From contig NC_053136.1 of NCBI RefSeq assembly GCF_016808335.1, forward strand, positions 6,368,531-6,432,530: DNA of 64,000 nt, written 5' to 3'. The notes under the pieces are model-generated. The model saw only the letters and a program-made list of their open reading frames with translations. It had not been told where the DNA came from and did no database searches. Shown here piece after piece: positions 23,432 through 35,000 of this stretch. The translations under genes were made by a program, and so were the position numbers. This DNA comes from Panicum virgatum (Eukaryota > Streptophyta > Magnoliopsida > Poales > Poaceae). Position 1 is the first letter of the stretch. Each line of letters begins with the position of its first letter.

Positions 23432-23639
23432 CAGATTTGCACACGAAGTGACCATGTAACACGCCGACGTGTTAATTTGATTTCAAACCTCAGAATAAGT
23501 GTAGTGCAGTGGTTAATTTGATTGGTTAAATTTTTGGTGGCCTGCTCTTATAGGGTCATAGGACTGTGCAACTTAATTTTGTACGCTATACTATTCTCTG
23601 CCATGCATCAAATCATTCCTCAAATTTACTTTTTTTTTA

Positions 23640-24216
23640 CAATAAAATGCCAGGAGTTATAAATCGTCTGCTTTTCAGTTTCGTTTTTGTAAAGGTTTTC
23701 CCGGGGTTTGAGTTTCTATGCTTAATCTTGTCGTCCAGCCGCGCACGGAACCTGTTTTCTGCGCTTGCTACTCTTTTTCTTTTGTTTCCGGGACGAGTTT
23801 ATCACCAAACTTGGTTAAGACGCTGTAATTTCGTTACGTGAGTAATGAAATTCAGGCAAAAAGCCCATAATGGGAAAACAATACAATAATTCAACTAACT
23901 TTTTCTTGCGGCTCAACTCAATCGAAATTTTCTCCCAAGCAATAATTCAACTAACTTTTTTGGACAAATCAATTTTTTTGAGGGGTTCTTGGGCAAATCA
24001 AATGCAATAGTATCCTTCTATGCTGGCGTTTTTGACCACTCCGGGCTTCGGCCCAAGTTTTTTAGTGTACAGTTGGCCAACGTTAATTAGTAAATATCTC
24101 ACATTTGCAGTTGGGCCGCAGAAAACTGCAATGAGTACAAATGCCAAACCAGATCAGAGCATGCAACTTCTCTCTCAAAATATTCAGACCGACGATTCTA
24201 AAAAAAAAATCACACC

Positions 24217-24262
<46 letters not shown>

Positions 24263-24700
24263 ACTGAAGGAAAACCAAAAGAAAAAACAGAAGAAATCAA
24301 TAGAAAAGGCCTCAATTTCTCTGGATGGCGCATCCATGAAACTAATCAAGCTATAAATACCACAATATAGTTTTGTAATAGTGCGGTACCTGATCCATAC
24401 AATCATGGTTAAAAGGAAAATTATAAAACCCACTATATATCACTTGGATTTTTAATTTTCCCTCTCACACACTCGATTTAGTTTGTTGCAAATTTCTACA
24501 CCTACTTAGTTATCTTTCAGAAACACCCTAATGCGCATGAGCCCAACCAATTGGACCCATGTTCATCAATATGGAACCGCCGATTATCCTTCACTTACAT
24601 TAGATACTTGGTGGAGTCACTAGTATAGAAGGTCTTCGGTTTTTTGCATTTAGTGCTGGCCACAGTTGAATACGGGACCTGTAAGTAACATGGCCCCATT
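23640..24700. other. intergenic
   Basis: Apart from the right edge of block B and the GA microsatellite I see no gene. The 91-codon plus frame at 23566-23841 has no recognisable domain. Confidence 0.5.
24220..24259. repeat. (GA)n microsatellite, about 20 units
   Basis: Uninterrupted GA repeats. Confidence 0.97.
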
Positions 24701-24954
24701 TAGGCTATTGTTTGTGATTTTGGTGATTGAGTGACAACATAATCAATGAGACTAACAAATTTGTAAGATCATATTTGTAGGAGTTTTTAAGTCCTACCGA
24801 TATAATTCAAAATGTCCAAACTCCAAACTACTGTCAAGGCACAATATTCAATCCATCGTCGAGACACCAAGTCCAATCCACCATCAAAATGACAAGTCCA
24901 ATCAATCGTAGAGATGCCAAAGTATTGTAATAAATTGGACAAAAGGATGCAGAG

Positions 24955-25400
24955 TCAACTGCACCGGTTAAACCGACGCTGCACCATCGGTGCATTCGAT
25001 GATTATCGGATAGACCGACGCCCAAGCATCGGTGCAAGTTTTGGGGCTAGAAGGGATCAAGTGAAGACAACCCTTAGGCACCGATTTAACCGATGGGTCA
25101 GAGACAGGCATCGGTGCATTCAACATACTATTGTCCAGAAACGATATCAAGTGCACAGCAGTCAGCCTTCAGCACCGGTTTAACTGATGCCCACCGGAGC
25201 AATCTATCGGTGCAATGACGTCACCAGAAAAGGATCAAGAGCAACGGCTACGTGAAGATCAAGTGTCACCAGTTTAACCGATGCCCAAGCATTGGTTTAA
25301 CCGATGGTCCCAGGGATTGTTGCGGCTGTGTCAGAGAAGCCAACGGCTACTTCAGAGCTCAGTGTGACCAGAAAAACCGATGCCCTAGCACCGGAAGTTT
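24955..25400. repeat. dispersed CACCGGTTTAACCGATG-type motifs within the LTR
   Basis: Variants of ACCGGTTAAACCGACG, CGGTGCATTC and CCGATGCCCAAGCATTGG recur at least eight times, many palindromic. They lie upstream of the TATA-like box, where LTR enhancer elements would sit. Confidence 0.6.
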
Positions 25401-25511
25401 TGACGCCTACACAGAAAAGTGTCCAACGGCTCCAAACAGCTAGTTCAAGTTTGAGGCCTATATATATATGTGTTCCCCGGGCCATTTGAAGTTTGCTGGA
25501 GTTTTAAGACA

Positions 25512-25512
<1 letters not shown>

Positions 25513-25564
<52 letters not shown>
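25513..25564. repeat. (CA)n microsatellite, 26 units
   Basis: Uninterrupted CA repeats just downstream of the LTR TATA-like box. Confidence 0.97.
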
Positions 25565-25565
<1 letters not shown>

Positions 25566-25985
25566 GAACACCTCTAAGCCATCCAAGAGCTTAGTGTTCA
25601 AATCCTTAGTCCTTAGCACATCTTTGAGAGGGTTAGTGCTAGGTTAGCTCCTAAGTGACTGAGAGAGCAAGGTGTTGTTGCCTTGTGCATTGGTTCTAGA
25701 GTGAACCACACTTGTATCTCGATGCGCCGACCCCTTGGAGCATTGGTGGCTCGCCGGCAAGCCAACGACCCTCCGGCTTGGTGTGGAGCGGCGTCGACAA
25801 CATTGTGCGGGGGACGGAGACCCCTCCTTCGTGGGCAAGCTCTCTTAGTGGAAATCGGGATCAAGGTGACTGTGATTGCGTCCATGGAAGAGACTTGATT
25901 GCCGCGAAGTGATACTCTTTGTGAGTGCTTCAACAACGTGGATGTAGGGGCGCCTTGGTGGCAATTCGAACCACGGGATAAATCC

Positions 25986-27926
25986 CGCTACTACAGAACA
26001 TGCCTTTGGTCCTGCTCATTTGTCCCGGCCACTATTGGACCCGGGACTAATGAAAGATTTAATCCCGGGTCCAACAACTAGAGGACAGGAAGAGATTGGG
26101 AAGGAACTTTAGTCCCGGTTGGTGATTCTAACAGGGACTAAAGGATACTCATTGGTCCCGGGTAGAGGTTCCATCCGGGATCAATAAGAGGCGAAACTTT
26201 TAGTCTCGGTTCTAACCATGCACCGGGATTCAAATGGGAGTATTAGTCCCGGTCTGAGGCATGCACAGGGACGGATACATTTTCTTTTTCTTTCTCCGCG
26301 CACGCCTCCCCACTACTTATCGGGTTTTTTTACATATTTACCACTATTAGGAGAGGCACTCGCTCGTTTAGCACTCTTAAAATGACTCTTACATATTTAG
26401 CACTAATGTAGCTGCAGCTCCTACATTTTTCCACTTTGGCTGACGTGGCATGCCACAGAGGCATGACACGTTGGCGCACAGTCAGCAGGGTCACGCGAAA
26501 TGTCCTTCCTACCCCTGACCAGTTCCTCTCTTTCCCCTCTCCGACAGCTGGGTCCCACAGATCCTCTCACTGACAAATGGACCCCACCTGACAGTGAGAG
26601 GATCTGTGGGACCCAGCTATCGGAGAGGGGAAAGAGAGGAACTAGTCAGGGGTAGGAAGTATATTTCGCGTGACCCTGCTGACTGTGCGCCAATGTGTCA
26701 TGCCTCTGTGGCGTGCCACATCAGCCAAAGTGGAAAAATGTAGGAGCTGCAGCTACAGTAGTGCTAAATATGTAAGAGTCATTTTAAGAGTGCTAAACGA
26801 GCGAGTGCCTCTCCTAATAGTGGTAAATATGTAAAAAAACCCTACTTATCTCTCTCTCATCTCTCGATCTATCTCATCCTCTTGTTTTTTTCCCTTATCT
26901 TCTTCCCTCTTCCTCTTCCTCTTCCTCTCCTTTCTTCCTCCAGCGGCTGGAGACTTGGGCTGATGAGGAGAGCTGGTGCCGGAGCGAGTTGCAGGCCAAG
27001 ATGAGCGGGAGTGGAGCCGGCAGCGCGCGGCGGCAGGCCCTGCGCTCGGCGAGCAGCCCCAGCAGCACGCGGCGAGATGGGCAGGCAGCGCGCGGCGGCG
27101 GCCTAGGCTCTCGGCAAGCAGCCCCGGCAGCACGCAGGCGCGGTTCGGGACGGCGACGGCCACTCGACCCAAGGTAAGTCGAGATCTCATGCGATGCGGT
27201 AGTTTTTTTTTCTCCATCAAATGACCTATGGTTTTTGGTTTTCCTATTTGTTTTCTCAGTCTGTGGACGAACCGGAGAGGAACTTGAGGTCATTGGCCGC
27301 CGGCGAGTCGGGGCGCAGCTTCTGGATGACGGCGAGCTCCGCCCACGGCGCAAGCTGGCGGCGAGCTGGGAACGCGGCGCACGGGGCGGGGGCACACGCC
27401 GCCGTGCGGCCCTGCGCGAGCGAGGGCAAGGAACGGCGAAGATCGATGAGTATTTGTTTCTGAATTTTTATTTTGTGTGATTGTGCTGGTGAATCTTTGT
27501 GTGATGTGAATCGAATCAATTTTTTGTGTTGTAAATTAGATTTGTGCTTTTACTTGTGTGATGTGAGATGGATATGTGAGATGAACATGTTTCTGGATTC
27601 AATCTAAAGATTTTTGTAAGTGTGATTGTATTTTGTGAGCAAGTTGAAGTATTTTTTGTGATGGAGTTGGAGCTCGGACTCCAGGAGGAGGTGGCGTGGT
27701 CATAGAGGCGGAGCTACTGCGGATGAGCAGAAACAACTTTTTTTTGTTTTTTTTCAATCTTTTGTCCCGGTTCCAAAGCCCAACCGAGATATAAAGTTAT
27801 CTTTTATCCCGGTTGCATCACCCGGGATCAATGCTTGCGACCTTTAGTCCTGGAGTCGTGATCCCGGTTGGAAAACCGGGACTAAAGCTGGTTCATGACC
27901 GGAACAACATAGATGTTCTGTAGTAG
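25986..27926. mobile_element. non-autonomous CACTA-type element nested in the LTR
   Basis: The left end CGCTACTACAGAACAT and the right end ATGTTCTGTAGTAG are inverted copies. TCC is duplicated on both sides (25983-25985 and 27927-27929), the 3-bp size CACTA elements make. Both ends hold subterminal copies of TTTAGTCCCGGTTGG and ACCGGGACTAAAG. The first bases are CGCTA rather than CACTA, so the left end has probably mutated. The interior holds a GC-rich stretch (26945-27430) with exon-like open frames but no recognised transposase, plus the foldback at 26322. Confidence 0.8.
26322..26841. mobile_element. foldback MITE, MULE-type, arms of about 245 bp
   Basis: The left arm runs from GGGTTTTTTTACATATTTACC to CCACAGATCCTCTCACTG. 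The right arm is its near-exact reverse complement. Only about 25 bp separate them (around 26570-26592). The 9-bp direct repeat CTACTTATC flanks the unit (26313-26321 and 26842-26850), the size Mutator-like elements make. A transcript through it would fold into a very long hairpin. Confidence 0.9.
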
Positions 27927-28430
27927 TCCTCGCGTCAAGAGTTTGCTTCCTTTCATCCCTCCTATTTAAGCTTCCACATTCTTTCTAGCAATCTTTGTGC
28001 CTTTACTTTTTTAGTATAGTTTCTTGCTAGGATTGGCTATAGGTTGCATAACTCTTTTTGGGATGAAGGTTTCACACTAGAAGAATCATAGTTGCACATC
28101 TAGATAGCATGTTTTAGATTAAGTTTTTGTACAAACTAATTGGAGCCATAGGTTAAGGTTTTAAAGTGCCTAATTCACCCCCTCCCCCTCTTAGGCTAGA
28201 GCACCCGATCACTTTCAGGACCAATCTAGGCACTAGTCCCATGTCCAATGGTTATGGGGCGAAGAGGCTCTTTAGTTCCGATTGGAGCCACCAATCGGAA
28301 TAAAAATTTACCAACCGGGACTAGAAGTCCAAACCATTAATTAAAGGGTCACCCTTTAATTCCGGTTTGGTGTTAACAACCTGAATTAAAGGGTCGTTCA
28401 TGGGTTAAAAGAATATGTTGTATAGGTGGG

Positions 28431-28574
28431 CAGGGCGGAGCCAGAAATTTATTTTTTTATTATTAAGAGGAGACAATCATATTAATTTATAAAAATTTTT
28501 AATCAAAATTTAAATATTCAATGAAAATTTGAGGACTACAGGGGCCAGGCCCCTGCCCCCTGTCTACGCCCCTG
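28431..28574. mobile_element. hAT-type MITE (144 bp)
   Basis: The ends CAGGGCGGAGCC and CTACGCCCCTG are related inverted repeats. A perfect 8-bp duplication TAGGTGGG flanks the element (28423-28430 and 28575-28582), the hAT size. Confidence 0.88.
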
Positions 28575-28792
28575 TAGGTGGGGTGATAAACAAGTAATGC
28601 GCGAGGCAAGAGAACTGGGGCGGGCGGCAACTGTACTGTCATCTCTGTCCTACAAGTACATGCATGACAAGATAATGAATTTGAAAACCTCAACAGTGAT
28701 ATGACATACGAGTCCTTCGTCCTTTATCAGAGAAGCTGTGACTTGACACTATGTCACTATCATAGCCACTGAAACTGTCACAGTATATGTTA

Positions 28793-29139
28793 GGCCATGT
28801 TTGGTTCACACTCTTAAATTTTTTTCATAAAAAAACGAATGCATGCATGGAGTACTAAACAAAATTTATTTGCGAAATCTTTTCACAGATGTGTGTAACT
28901 TTTCGAGACGAATCTAATGAGCCAAATTCCACCGTGATTGGCTACAGTAATACTACAGTAACTGCCCCTAATCATCCTCCAATCATGCGGTCAAAGGTCT
29001 TATTAGTTACAACACATGCTACAGTACCATAATTATGAAGATTGTTTTGTAATTAGACTTCATTTAATACCTCTAATTAGTGGTCAAAGGGATAAAAAGT
29101 TTTCATGAAATTTTTTTCACCCCCTAACCAAACAAGGCC
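28793..29139. mobile_element. Tourist-like MITE (347 bp)
   Basis: GGCCATGTTTGGTT at the left and AACCAAACAAGGCC at the right are inverted repeats. The flanks are TTA and TTG, so the duplication is imperfect. Interior pairing includes CGAATCTAATGAGCC-type sequence shared with the element at 52034. Confidence 0.82.
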
Positions 29140-30290
29140 TTGAGCAAAAAACCGTCAAAATTAAACTTAGCAGTTTATAAAATTACTAAGCCTGTATCAA
29201 TGATCATTTGGTCTCTATTTTCCATTACTCTGTACCGGCCAAATTCTGGCAATCAAGAACTTCTGGATAGCTTGCTTCGCGGTTCTTATCTCTCTCTCTC
29301 TCTCCACACACACACTAATTTACATGGTAGACCATATAAATTCGATATTTCAGCTAGACCACATTTACTGATTTACCTAGTAGATTTGCTAGCTGTTAAT
29401 AGACTTTGCTTGCATCGAGCAAGAAAAGATGTGGTATAGAGAACAAAAGGGAACCATTATCAAGCCAACCATCCTCCCCTGGTCCTCCCTCTAAACTCCC
29501 ACATCAATTAAATCCCCCCAAATCCCTAAACCAAACCCCTACTTGGGAATCTCGATCTCCTAGAAGTTGGAGAACGATGGTAAAAAGGGAGGAAGAGAAA
29601 AACCCTTAGTGTTCTAAGAAGGAGAACACCGCGCATGATGGAGCATTTTTACACCTATAGTATAAAAGTTGAAAGAACTAAAACTCTTTCTCACCAATAT
29701 TGGACCCATCATATTGCTCAGGGAGGTCCTACTTGCCACATCCAGAGGTTTGATGAAAAGGGGGTGAGGATTGAGGACCCATTTTTTTATAGAAGAAAAA
29801 TATTTCCACCCAAGAGCTAAATTTTTTTTCACCAAAGCCTTCTAAACCCAATGTACCCGCAGCATGAAGCACCATTACGCGCATAATTAAAGGAGAAAGT
29901 TGATCCCCGCATATTTTTTGCACGAATAGGAAAAAGAGTAGTATAAATGGATGTGCATATAAATTCTTTTCATACAAAAATAAATCAAGATATCCTTATC
30001 AACCAATCAAGGAGCTAATTGCAACATCAAGATGCACATAATTAAGGGAGAAAATTTATCCCTGCACATTTCTTTCCTTATGCACAAACTCAGCTTATGA
30101 GTATTTCTTTCCTTACTTATGAATCACTCGTACGGACAAATATAGAAAATAGAGTAATATAAATGGAGGGGAATAAATTAAGTAGCTAATCAAGATATCC
30201 CTATCAATCAATCAATGGGCTAATTGTAAATTGTCGGATTGCCGCAGGAAGCCTTTCCAAAAGCATGATGCACTCCGTAAGAAACGACAT
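29140..30290. other. AT-rich intergenic DNA with a diverged local duplication
   Basis: No gene is seen. GGAGAAAGTTGATCCCCGCA (about 29891) recurs as GGAGAAAATTTATCCCTGCA (about 30046). ATCAAGATATCCTTATCAACC (about 29986) recurs as ATCAAGATATCCCTATCAATC (about 30188). This indicates an old tandem duplication of about 155-200 bp. A (TC)n/(CA)n tract lies at 29290-29313. Confidence 0.6.
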
Positions 30291-30309
30291 ATAGTGACGT
30301 GCACAAAAG

Positions 30310-30740
30310 TGACCCGCCGTTGTTGCCTGTCACCCCACAAGTAGAGGTGACGGGCTTTATCTCCGCGCGTCACCCTCGGACCAGTTTGGGCCTCGCGATG
30401 CCTCGGCAGAAACGTGGTCCGTCACCTTTGAGACAGGATAGGTGATGGGTCTTAACAACACCCGTCACCTATACTGGAGGTGACGGTCCACATTTTTTGA
30501 CTGTCACCTAGATTACATTCAATGATGACGGGCCATGACTGAAGCTGGGAAGGTGACGGTCCACATTCTTTGACCGTCACCTAGATTACATCCAATGGTG
30601 ATGGGCCATTGCTAAAGCTTCGAAGGTGACGATGTTTACTTAGCCCGTCACCGCGTCTTGTGATGCGTATAACCTATGCTACTTGAAAGGTGACGAATTA
30701 CGCATATAGTTCGTCACTTATGTGTATGCGTCATCTAATC
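30310..30740. repeat. CACTA subterminal repeat cluster 1
   Basis: At least eight copies of GGTGACGG / CCGTCACC in both orientations, for example AGGTGACGGTCCACATT repeated at about 30477 and 30551. Confidence 0.85.
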
Positions 30741-30942
30741 AGTGGCCACGAACTTAGTCATTTTTTGTTGGACACGCACGTCGCCGCAGTTCTAACAAAA
30801 CGATGAAAATTGCGAGGTAACAATGCTGAGAATAGCGCGAGATAACAAGCAGCCAGAAGTTCATTATATATATATAAGCCAGAAGTTCATTATATATATA
30901 TATATATAAAGGGAGCTACATACAAACTACGATATACATAGT

Positions 30943-31480
30943 TTATGGCAGCCCCCTCATAGCTTCCGCCACCATGAAGATGGAGTAGACGTATCCGGCG
31001 ACGCTCGGCACGATTGGCGCTTTCACTGGAGGTCTCCCAAGGCGGTGGAGGGTCTCGTTCAACAAGTTGAACGAGTCTCTCAGGACGCCGGTTGCCCAGT
31101 TGTCGCTTGGGCCGAAGGGGTTAGGGTTGAAGACATCCTCCACCGGCGCAGGGGCCGGTGCAGAGGTGACGGAGGACGAAGGCGAGGGCGACGAGGGGAG
31201 GAGGGGGCAGAAGACAACGACGAGGACGACGAGGACGACGCTTGAACGAAGTGGCGGCGGCGATGGGAGCGGCGGGAGGGAGAGCCACCTGACATCTTGG
31301 CGTGCGGCGGCGGCGGCTGCGCGTGCGCGAGAGCAGTCGTGTGATCTGAGGCGCGCGAGAGCAACCGTGGCGAGTGGAAAAGAAGAAGAGGCCGAGAGGC
31401 AGTATTTATAGGGCCGGCAAAATGCGAAAGGGCCGCGGAATTCGAACGGGCGTACGGCTGCCGAGGGGGCAACGGGCGGC
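30943..31480 (-). other. hypothetical minus-strand ORF with its own TATA-like box, inside the CACTA repeats
   Basis: The minus frame ending at 30943 reads DNWATGVLRDSFNLLNETLH and then SVAGYVYSIFMVAEAMRGLP before its stop. This is a non-repetitive, globular-looking tail preceded by a hydrophobic and Ser/Pro-rich stretch. TATAAATACTG lies at about 31401-31411 on that strand. However, the best-placed ATG (in AAGATGTCAGG, about 31298) opens a different frame, and no ATG lies between the TATA-like box and this frame's coding part, so a splice, a frameshift or no gene at all are equally possible. The protein is not recognised. It lies between two repeat clusters, which could mean capture by a transposon. 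Confidence 0.3.
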
Positions 31481-31499
31481 GGTTGCGATTCCCGAGAGA

Positions 31500-31825
31500 A
31501 GAAGATAGGTGATGGGCGGTATGTGGAGCCCATCACCAGTAACCATTTGAAGGTGACATGGGCAACAGGCGGTGGTTGCAATTCCCTAGAGAGAAGATAG
31601 GTGACAGGTGGTATGTGGAGCCCGTCACCTGTAATGATTTTAAGGTGGCGCGTGCGCTTTATCATAAGTGACGGACCACTATGACGTCCGTCACCTGTAA
31701 ATGTTTCCCGTCACCTGTAACTATTTCAAGGTGACGTGAGCTCTTCATCATAAGTGACTGACTACAATGACGTCCGTCACCTTTTGATCTTAACCTAGTA
31801 TTTGCCCGTCACCTGTTGATCTTAA
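31500..31825. repeat. CACTA subterminal repeat cluster 2
   Basis: Repeated AGGTGAC...GGTATGTGGAGCCC...CACC phrases at about 31506 and 31597, then CCGTCACCTGTAA copies at about 31689-31720. Confidence 0.85.
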
Positions 31826-32036
31826 CCTAGTATTTGCCTTCGATTCGCCGCCGCTCGTTGCGGTGCAGAGGCGGCGGGAGGCGGAGATTTTTGGCGGTGA
31901 CGCATTTGGGCGATTTGGGGGTCGTGCAAGGTTAGTGCTCCAAATTGTCCCGCTTGATCTCCCCATTCCATCCTCCCCGATCACCTCGTCCTCGATGTTC
32001 AATTAACTGTTAAAAAATCTTGTGTTTTGCAAGTAG

Positions 32037-35000
32037 ATGGAGGATAGAAGTCGGATGAGCCTTTCTAGCCATTGTTGTCCGCAGTACTTGAGGAGGTTGA
32101 AGTCTTTCATACAGATTGTCAGGGCCGACATGGAAGCGAGGTCTGAAACAACAATGAATTGTTCATGCCTCGATTGCGAAAATGATAAGAAATACTCTGA
32201 TTTTGAAGTGGTTTATGCGCATTTGATCGTTCGTGGATTTGTATCAAATTACACTTGTTGGAATAAGCACGGAGAGGAAGGGCCTATGGAAAGGGGGGAA
32301 TGGGTCGCCGATACCCAAGAAGCAGGGTGCAGGGATGATGATCAAGATGGGCAAGGCAACTATGATCAAGAAGGGTGCAGGGATGACATCAATGAGGAGT
32401 GCATTCTGGAGTTCAGTGACGATCAATTTGATGCCTTGGTCGACAATGTTGAGGAGATGATCCATGATGTCAGGGGAGAAGATGAGATGACTGAAGCTGA
32501 GCTGTGTAAATATAAGCAATTTGTTGAAGATTCCAAAAAATCTCTTTATTCCCCATTGTGAGAAGTACTCGAGGGTAACCGGAGATCTGAAGCTTCTACA
32601 ACTAAAGGCTGCTCATGGTTGGACAGACAAGAGTTTCAAAGCATTGCTTCTTCTCCTGAAGGATATGCTGCCAGAGGGGAACTTGCTACCGGATACTTTG
32701 TACGAGGCCAAGCAGATTGTGTCTCGTGGGATTGAAAATTGAAAAAAATTCATGCATGCTGGAATAATTGTGTCTTGTTTCGTGGAGAGAATGAAGATCT
32801 GGACAATTGCCCTGATTGTGGAATGTCGAGGTACAAGCGTCGAAAGGATGGTGGTGATGATGGAGAGGACAGCATGGATGAGAGGAAGAAGAAGGAGACT
32901 CCTAGGAAAGTTGCATGGCACTTTCCTCTGGTTTCCAGACTGCAGCGGATGTTTGCAAACAAGAAGGAGCGCGAAGTTATTGCCTTGGCATGAGGAGGGC
33001 CGTAATAAAGACGGAATGCTACATCACCCTGCAGATTGTGCTCAATGGCGACATTTTGATAACACCTATGGCTGGTTCGGTGATGATCCTAGGAATATCA
33101 GGTTTGCTCTGAGCACAGATGGAATGAATCCATATGGAAACATGAGTACATCACATAGCACATGGCATGTTCTAGTCAATCTTGAATCTCCCCCCATGGC
33201 TTTGCAATAAACGCAAGTATATCATACTATCAACATTGGTCTCTGGACCAAAACAACCCAGTGATAGAATTGATGTGTTCCTCTAGCCCCTCGTCGAAGA
33301 TCTTTAGCTCCTTTGGGATGGTGTGGAGGTTAGGGATGCTGTCGTCAATAAGCACTTCACTTTGCATGTTATGCTTATGACCACCACCAGTGACAATCCG
33401 GCTCATCATAATTTGTCCAGGCAGAGCAAAAGGAAGGGTTAAGGTTGCTCCCACTGCTTGTCAGAGATATGTTCCTTGAGGCTGAAGAACTCGAACAAAT
33501 TTGCATATATGGGCCACAGACGATGGCTTCCGAAGAATAACCCATACCGAAGCATGGACAAACAGTTTGATGGTACAAGGAAGACAAAAAATCCTAAACC
33601 ACATTTGTCAGGGAGTGATGTGTACAAGCAGGTTAACGATGTCAGAACAGTTCTTGGCAAACAGAAATGTGGAGTTGATCATGAAGGTGATGATGATGGT
33701 CGTGAAGGAATCTGGAATAAAAAATTCATTCTATGGGAGTTAGAGTATTGGCACATCTTACCAGTCCGACATTCAATTGATACCATACATTTAAAGAAAA
33801 ATATTTGTGAGAGCCTTGTCGGCACAATCATGAACACAAAGGGTAAAGGAAAGGACCATGAGAATGCCAGAGCTGATCTTGAAGAGATGGGCATTCATCT
33901 TGAGCTTTATGTCGAAGAAGCGGAAAATGGAAAAGTCCTTCCTGTAGCCGCCACCACAATGTCCAGAAAGGAGAAGAAAGAATTATGACAATTCTTGCAT
34001 AGTGTAAAATTTCCCTCAGGATATAGTTCCAACTTTGCTAGGCTAGTCAGCATGAAAGAACTGAAGTTGAATTTCGCCATGATGAAGTCTCATGACTGTC
34101 ACGTGCTTATGACGTCAGTACTGCCTGTAGCAATCAGGAATGTGCTCCATGTGAAGGTTTGTGAGATAGTCATGAGCCTCTGCTTCTTCTTCAATGACAT
34201 AGAGCAAAAGGTCATTGATGATAAGTTGCTGACAGCTCTAGACAGACGGTTACATGAGACACTTTGTCTGATGGAGGCCTTCTTCCCTCCAACATTTTTT
34301 GATATTATGGTTCACCTCACGGTTCACCTTGTACAGGAGATATACTACCTTGGCCCCTCTTACCTCCACCAGATGTTTCCTTATGAGAGATACATGGGTA
34401 TCCTGAAGTCATTTGTAAATAATCGAAAATATCCGGAGGGAAACATCATCAGCCGATACGGGACCGAGGAGGCTGTTGAGTGGTCGATGAGTTACTTGGA
34501 TCCAGATAACCCAATTGGAGTGTCTCATTCAAGACATAAAGGGAGGTTGGATGGGGTTGGGACTCTGGGCAAGAAGTCTATGAATCCAGAACGGAAAACG
34601 TACGATCAAGCCCATTTTCTTGTCCTATAACACATGGAGCTGGTGGAGCCATATGTACTCAAGCACAAACAGCTTATCGTGCAGCAAAATTCTGGGAGAG
34701 GTAAAGGTTGGGTTGCCAAAAAGCACTTGAAAGAGTTCAACAATTGGTTCAAAGACCATATGACAGCAAGCAGTATACCGAATGATGACATTAAGAAACT
34801 AGCTGCAGGCTCCATATTCACTGTGATGACATATCAGGCCTATGATATCAATGGATACACATTTTACACTGTACAGCAGGACAAAAAAAGCATATACCAG
34901 AACAGTGGGGTCTGCATTGATGCTTATGATAACAACATGCAAAAGACCCCATACTATGGTCAAATAGAGGAGATATGGGAGCTCAACTACCTGGAATTTA

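Larger units (their letters stand above)
20410..24045 (+). repeat. segmental duplication, block B (contains reductase copy 2)
   Basis: This is the paralogue of block A. The matching right edge GGCAAATCAAATGCAATAG at about 23993 lies some 350 bp further out than in block A, because of extra sequence at 23640-23990. Confidence 0.7.
24709..28217 (+). mobile_element. SIRE/Maximus-like copia solo LTR, split by a nested transposon
   Basis: It starts TGTTTGTGATTTTGGTGATT and ends near CACCCCCTCCCCCTCTTAGG...CTTTCA, the usual start and end of grass SIRE/Maximus LTRs. The body has many copies of CATCGGTTTAACCGATG-like inverted motifs (24960-25390) and a TATATATATATGTG box at about 25460. No primer-binding site follows 28217 and no internal region is found, so it appears to be a solo LTR. 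The LTR is interrupted between 25985 and 27927; its own length is about 1.57 kb. A clear 5-bp duplication was not found. Confidence 0.65.

Noticed and set aside
25513..25564. CA repeat considered as a regulatory or Z-DNA element
   Set aside because: It is a plain microsatellite in an LTR; nothing in the sequence supports a function.
27221..27519. Exon-like GC-rich frames inside the nested CACTA element
   Set aside because: There is a plausible intron between 27174 and 27260, but no recognisable protein and low-complexity composition; kept only as element interior.
33230..33454. Minus-strand open frame within the TNP2-like region
   Set aside because: The plus strand there still reads transposase sequence (KRKYIILSTLVSGPKQ) with two stops, so the minus frame is a shadow.
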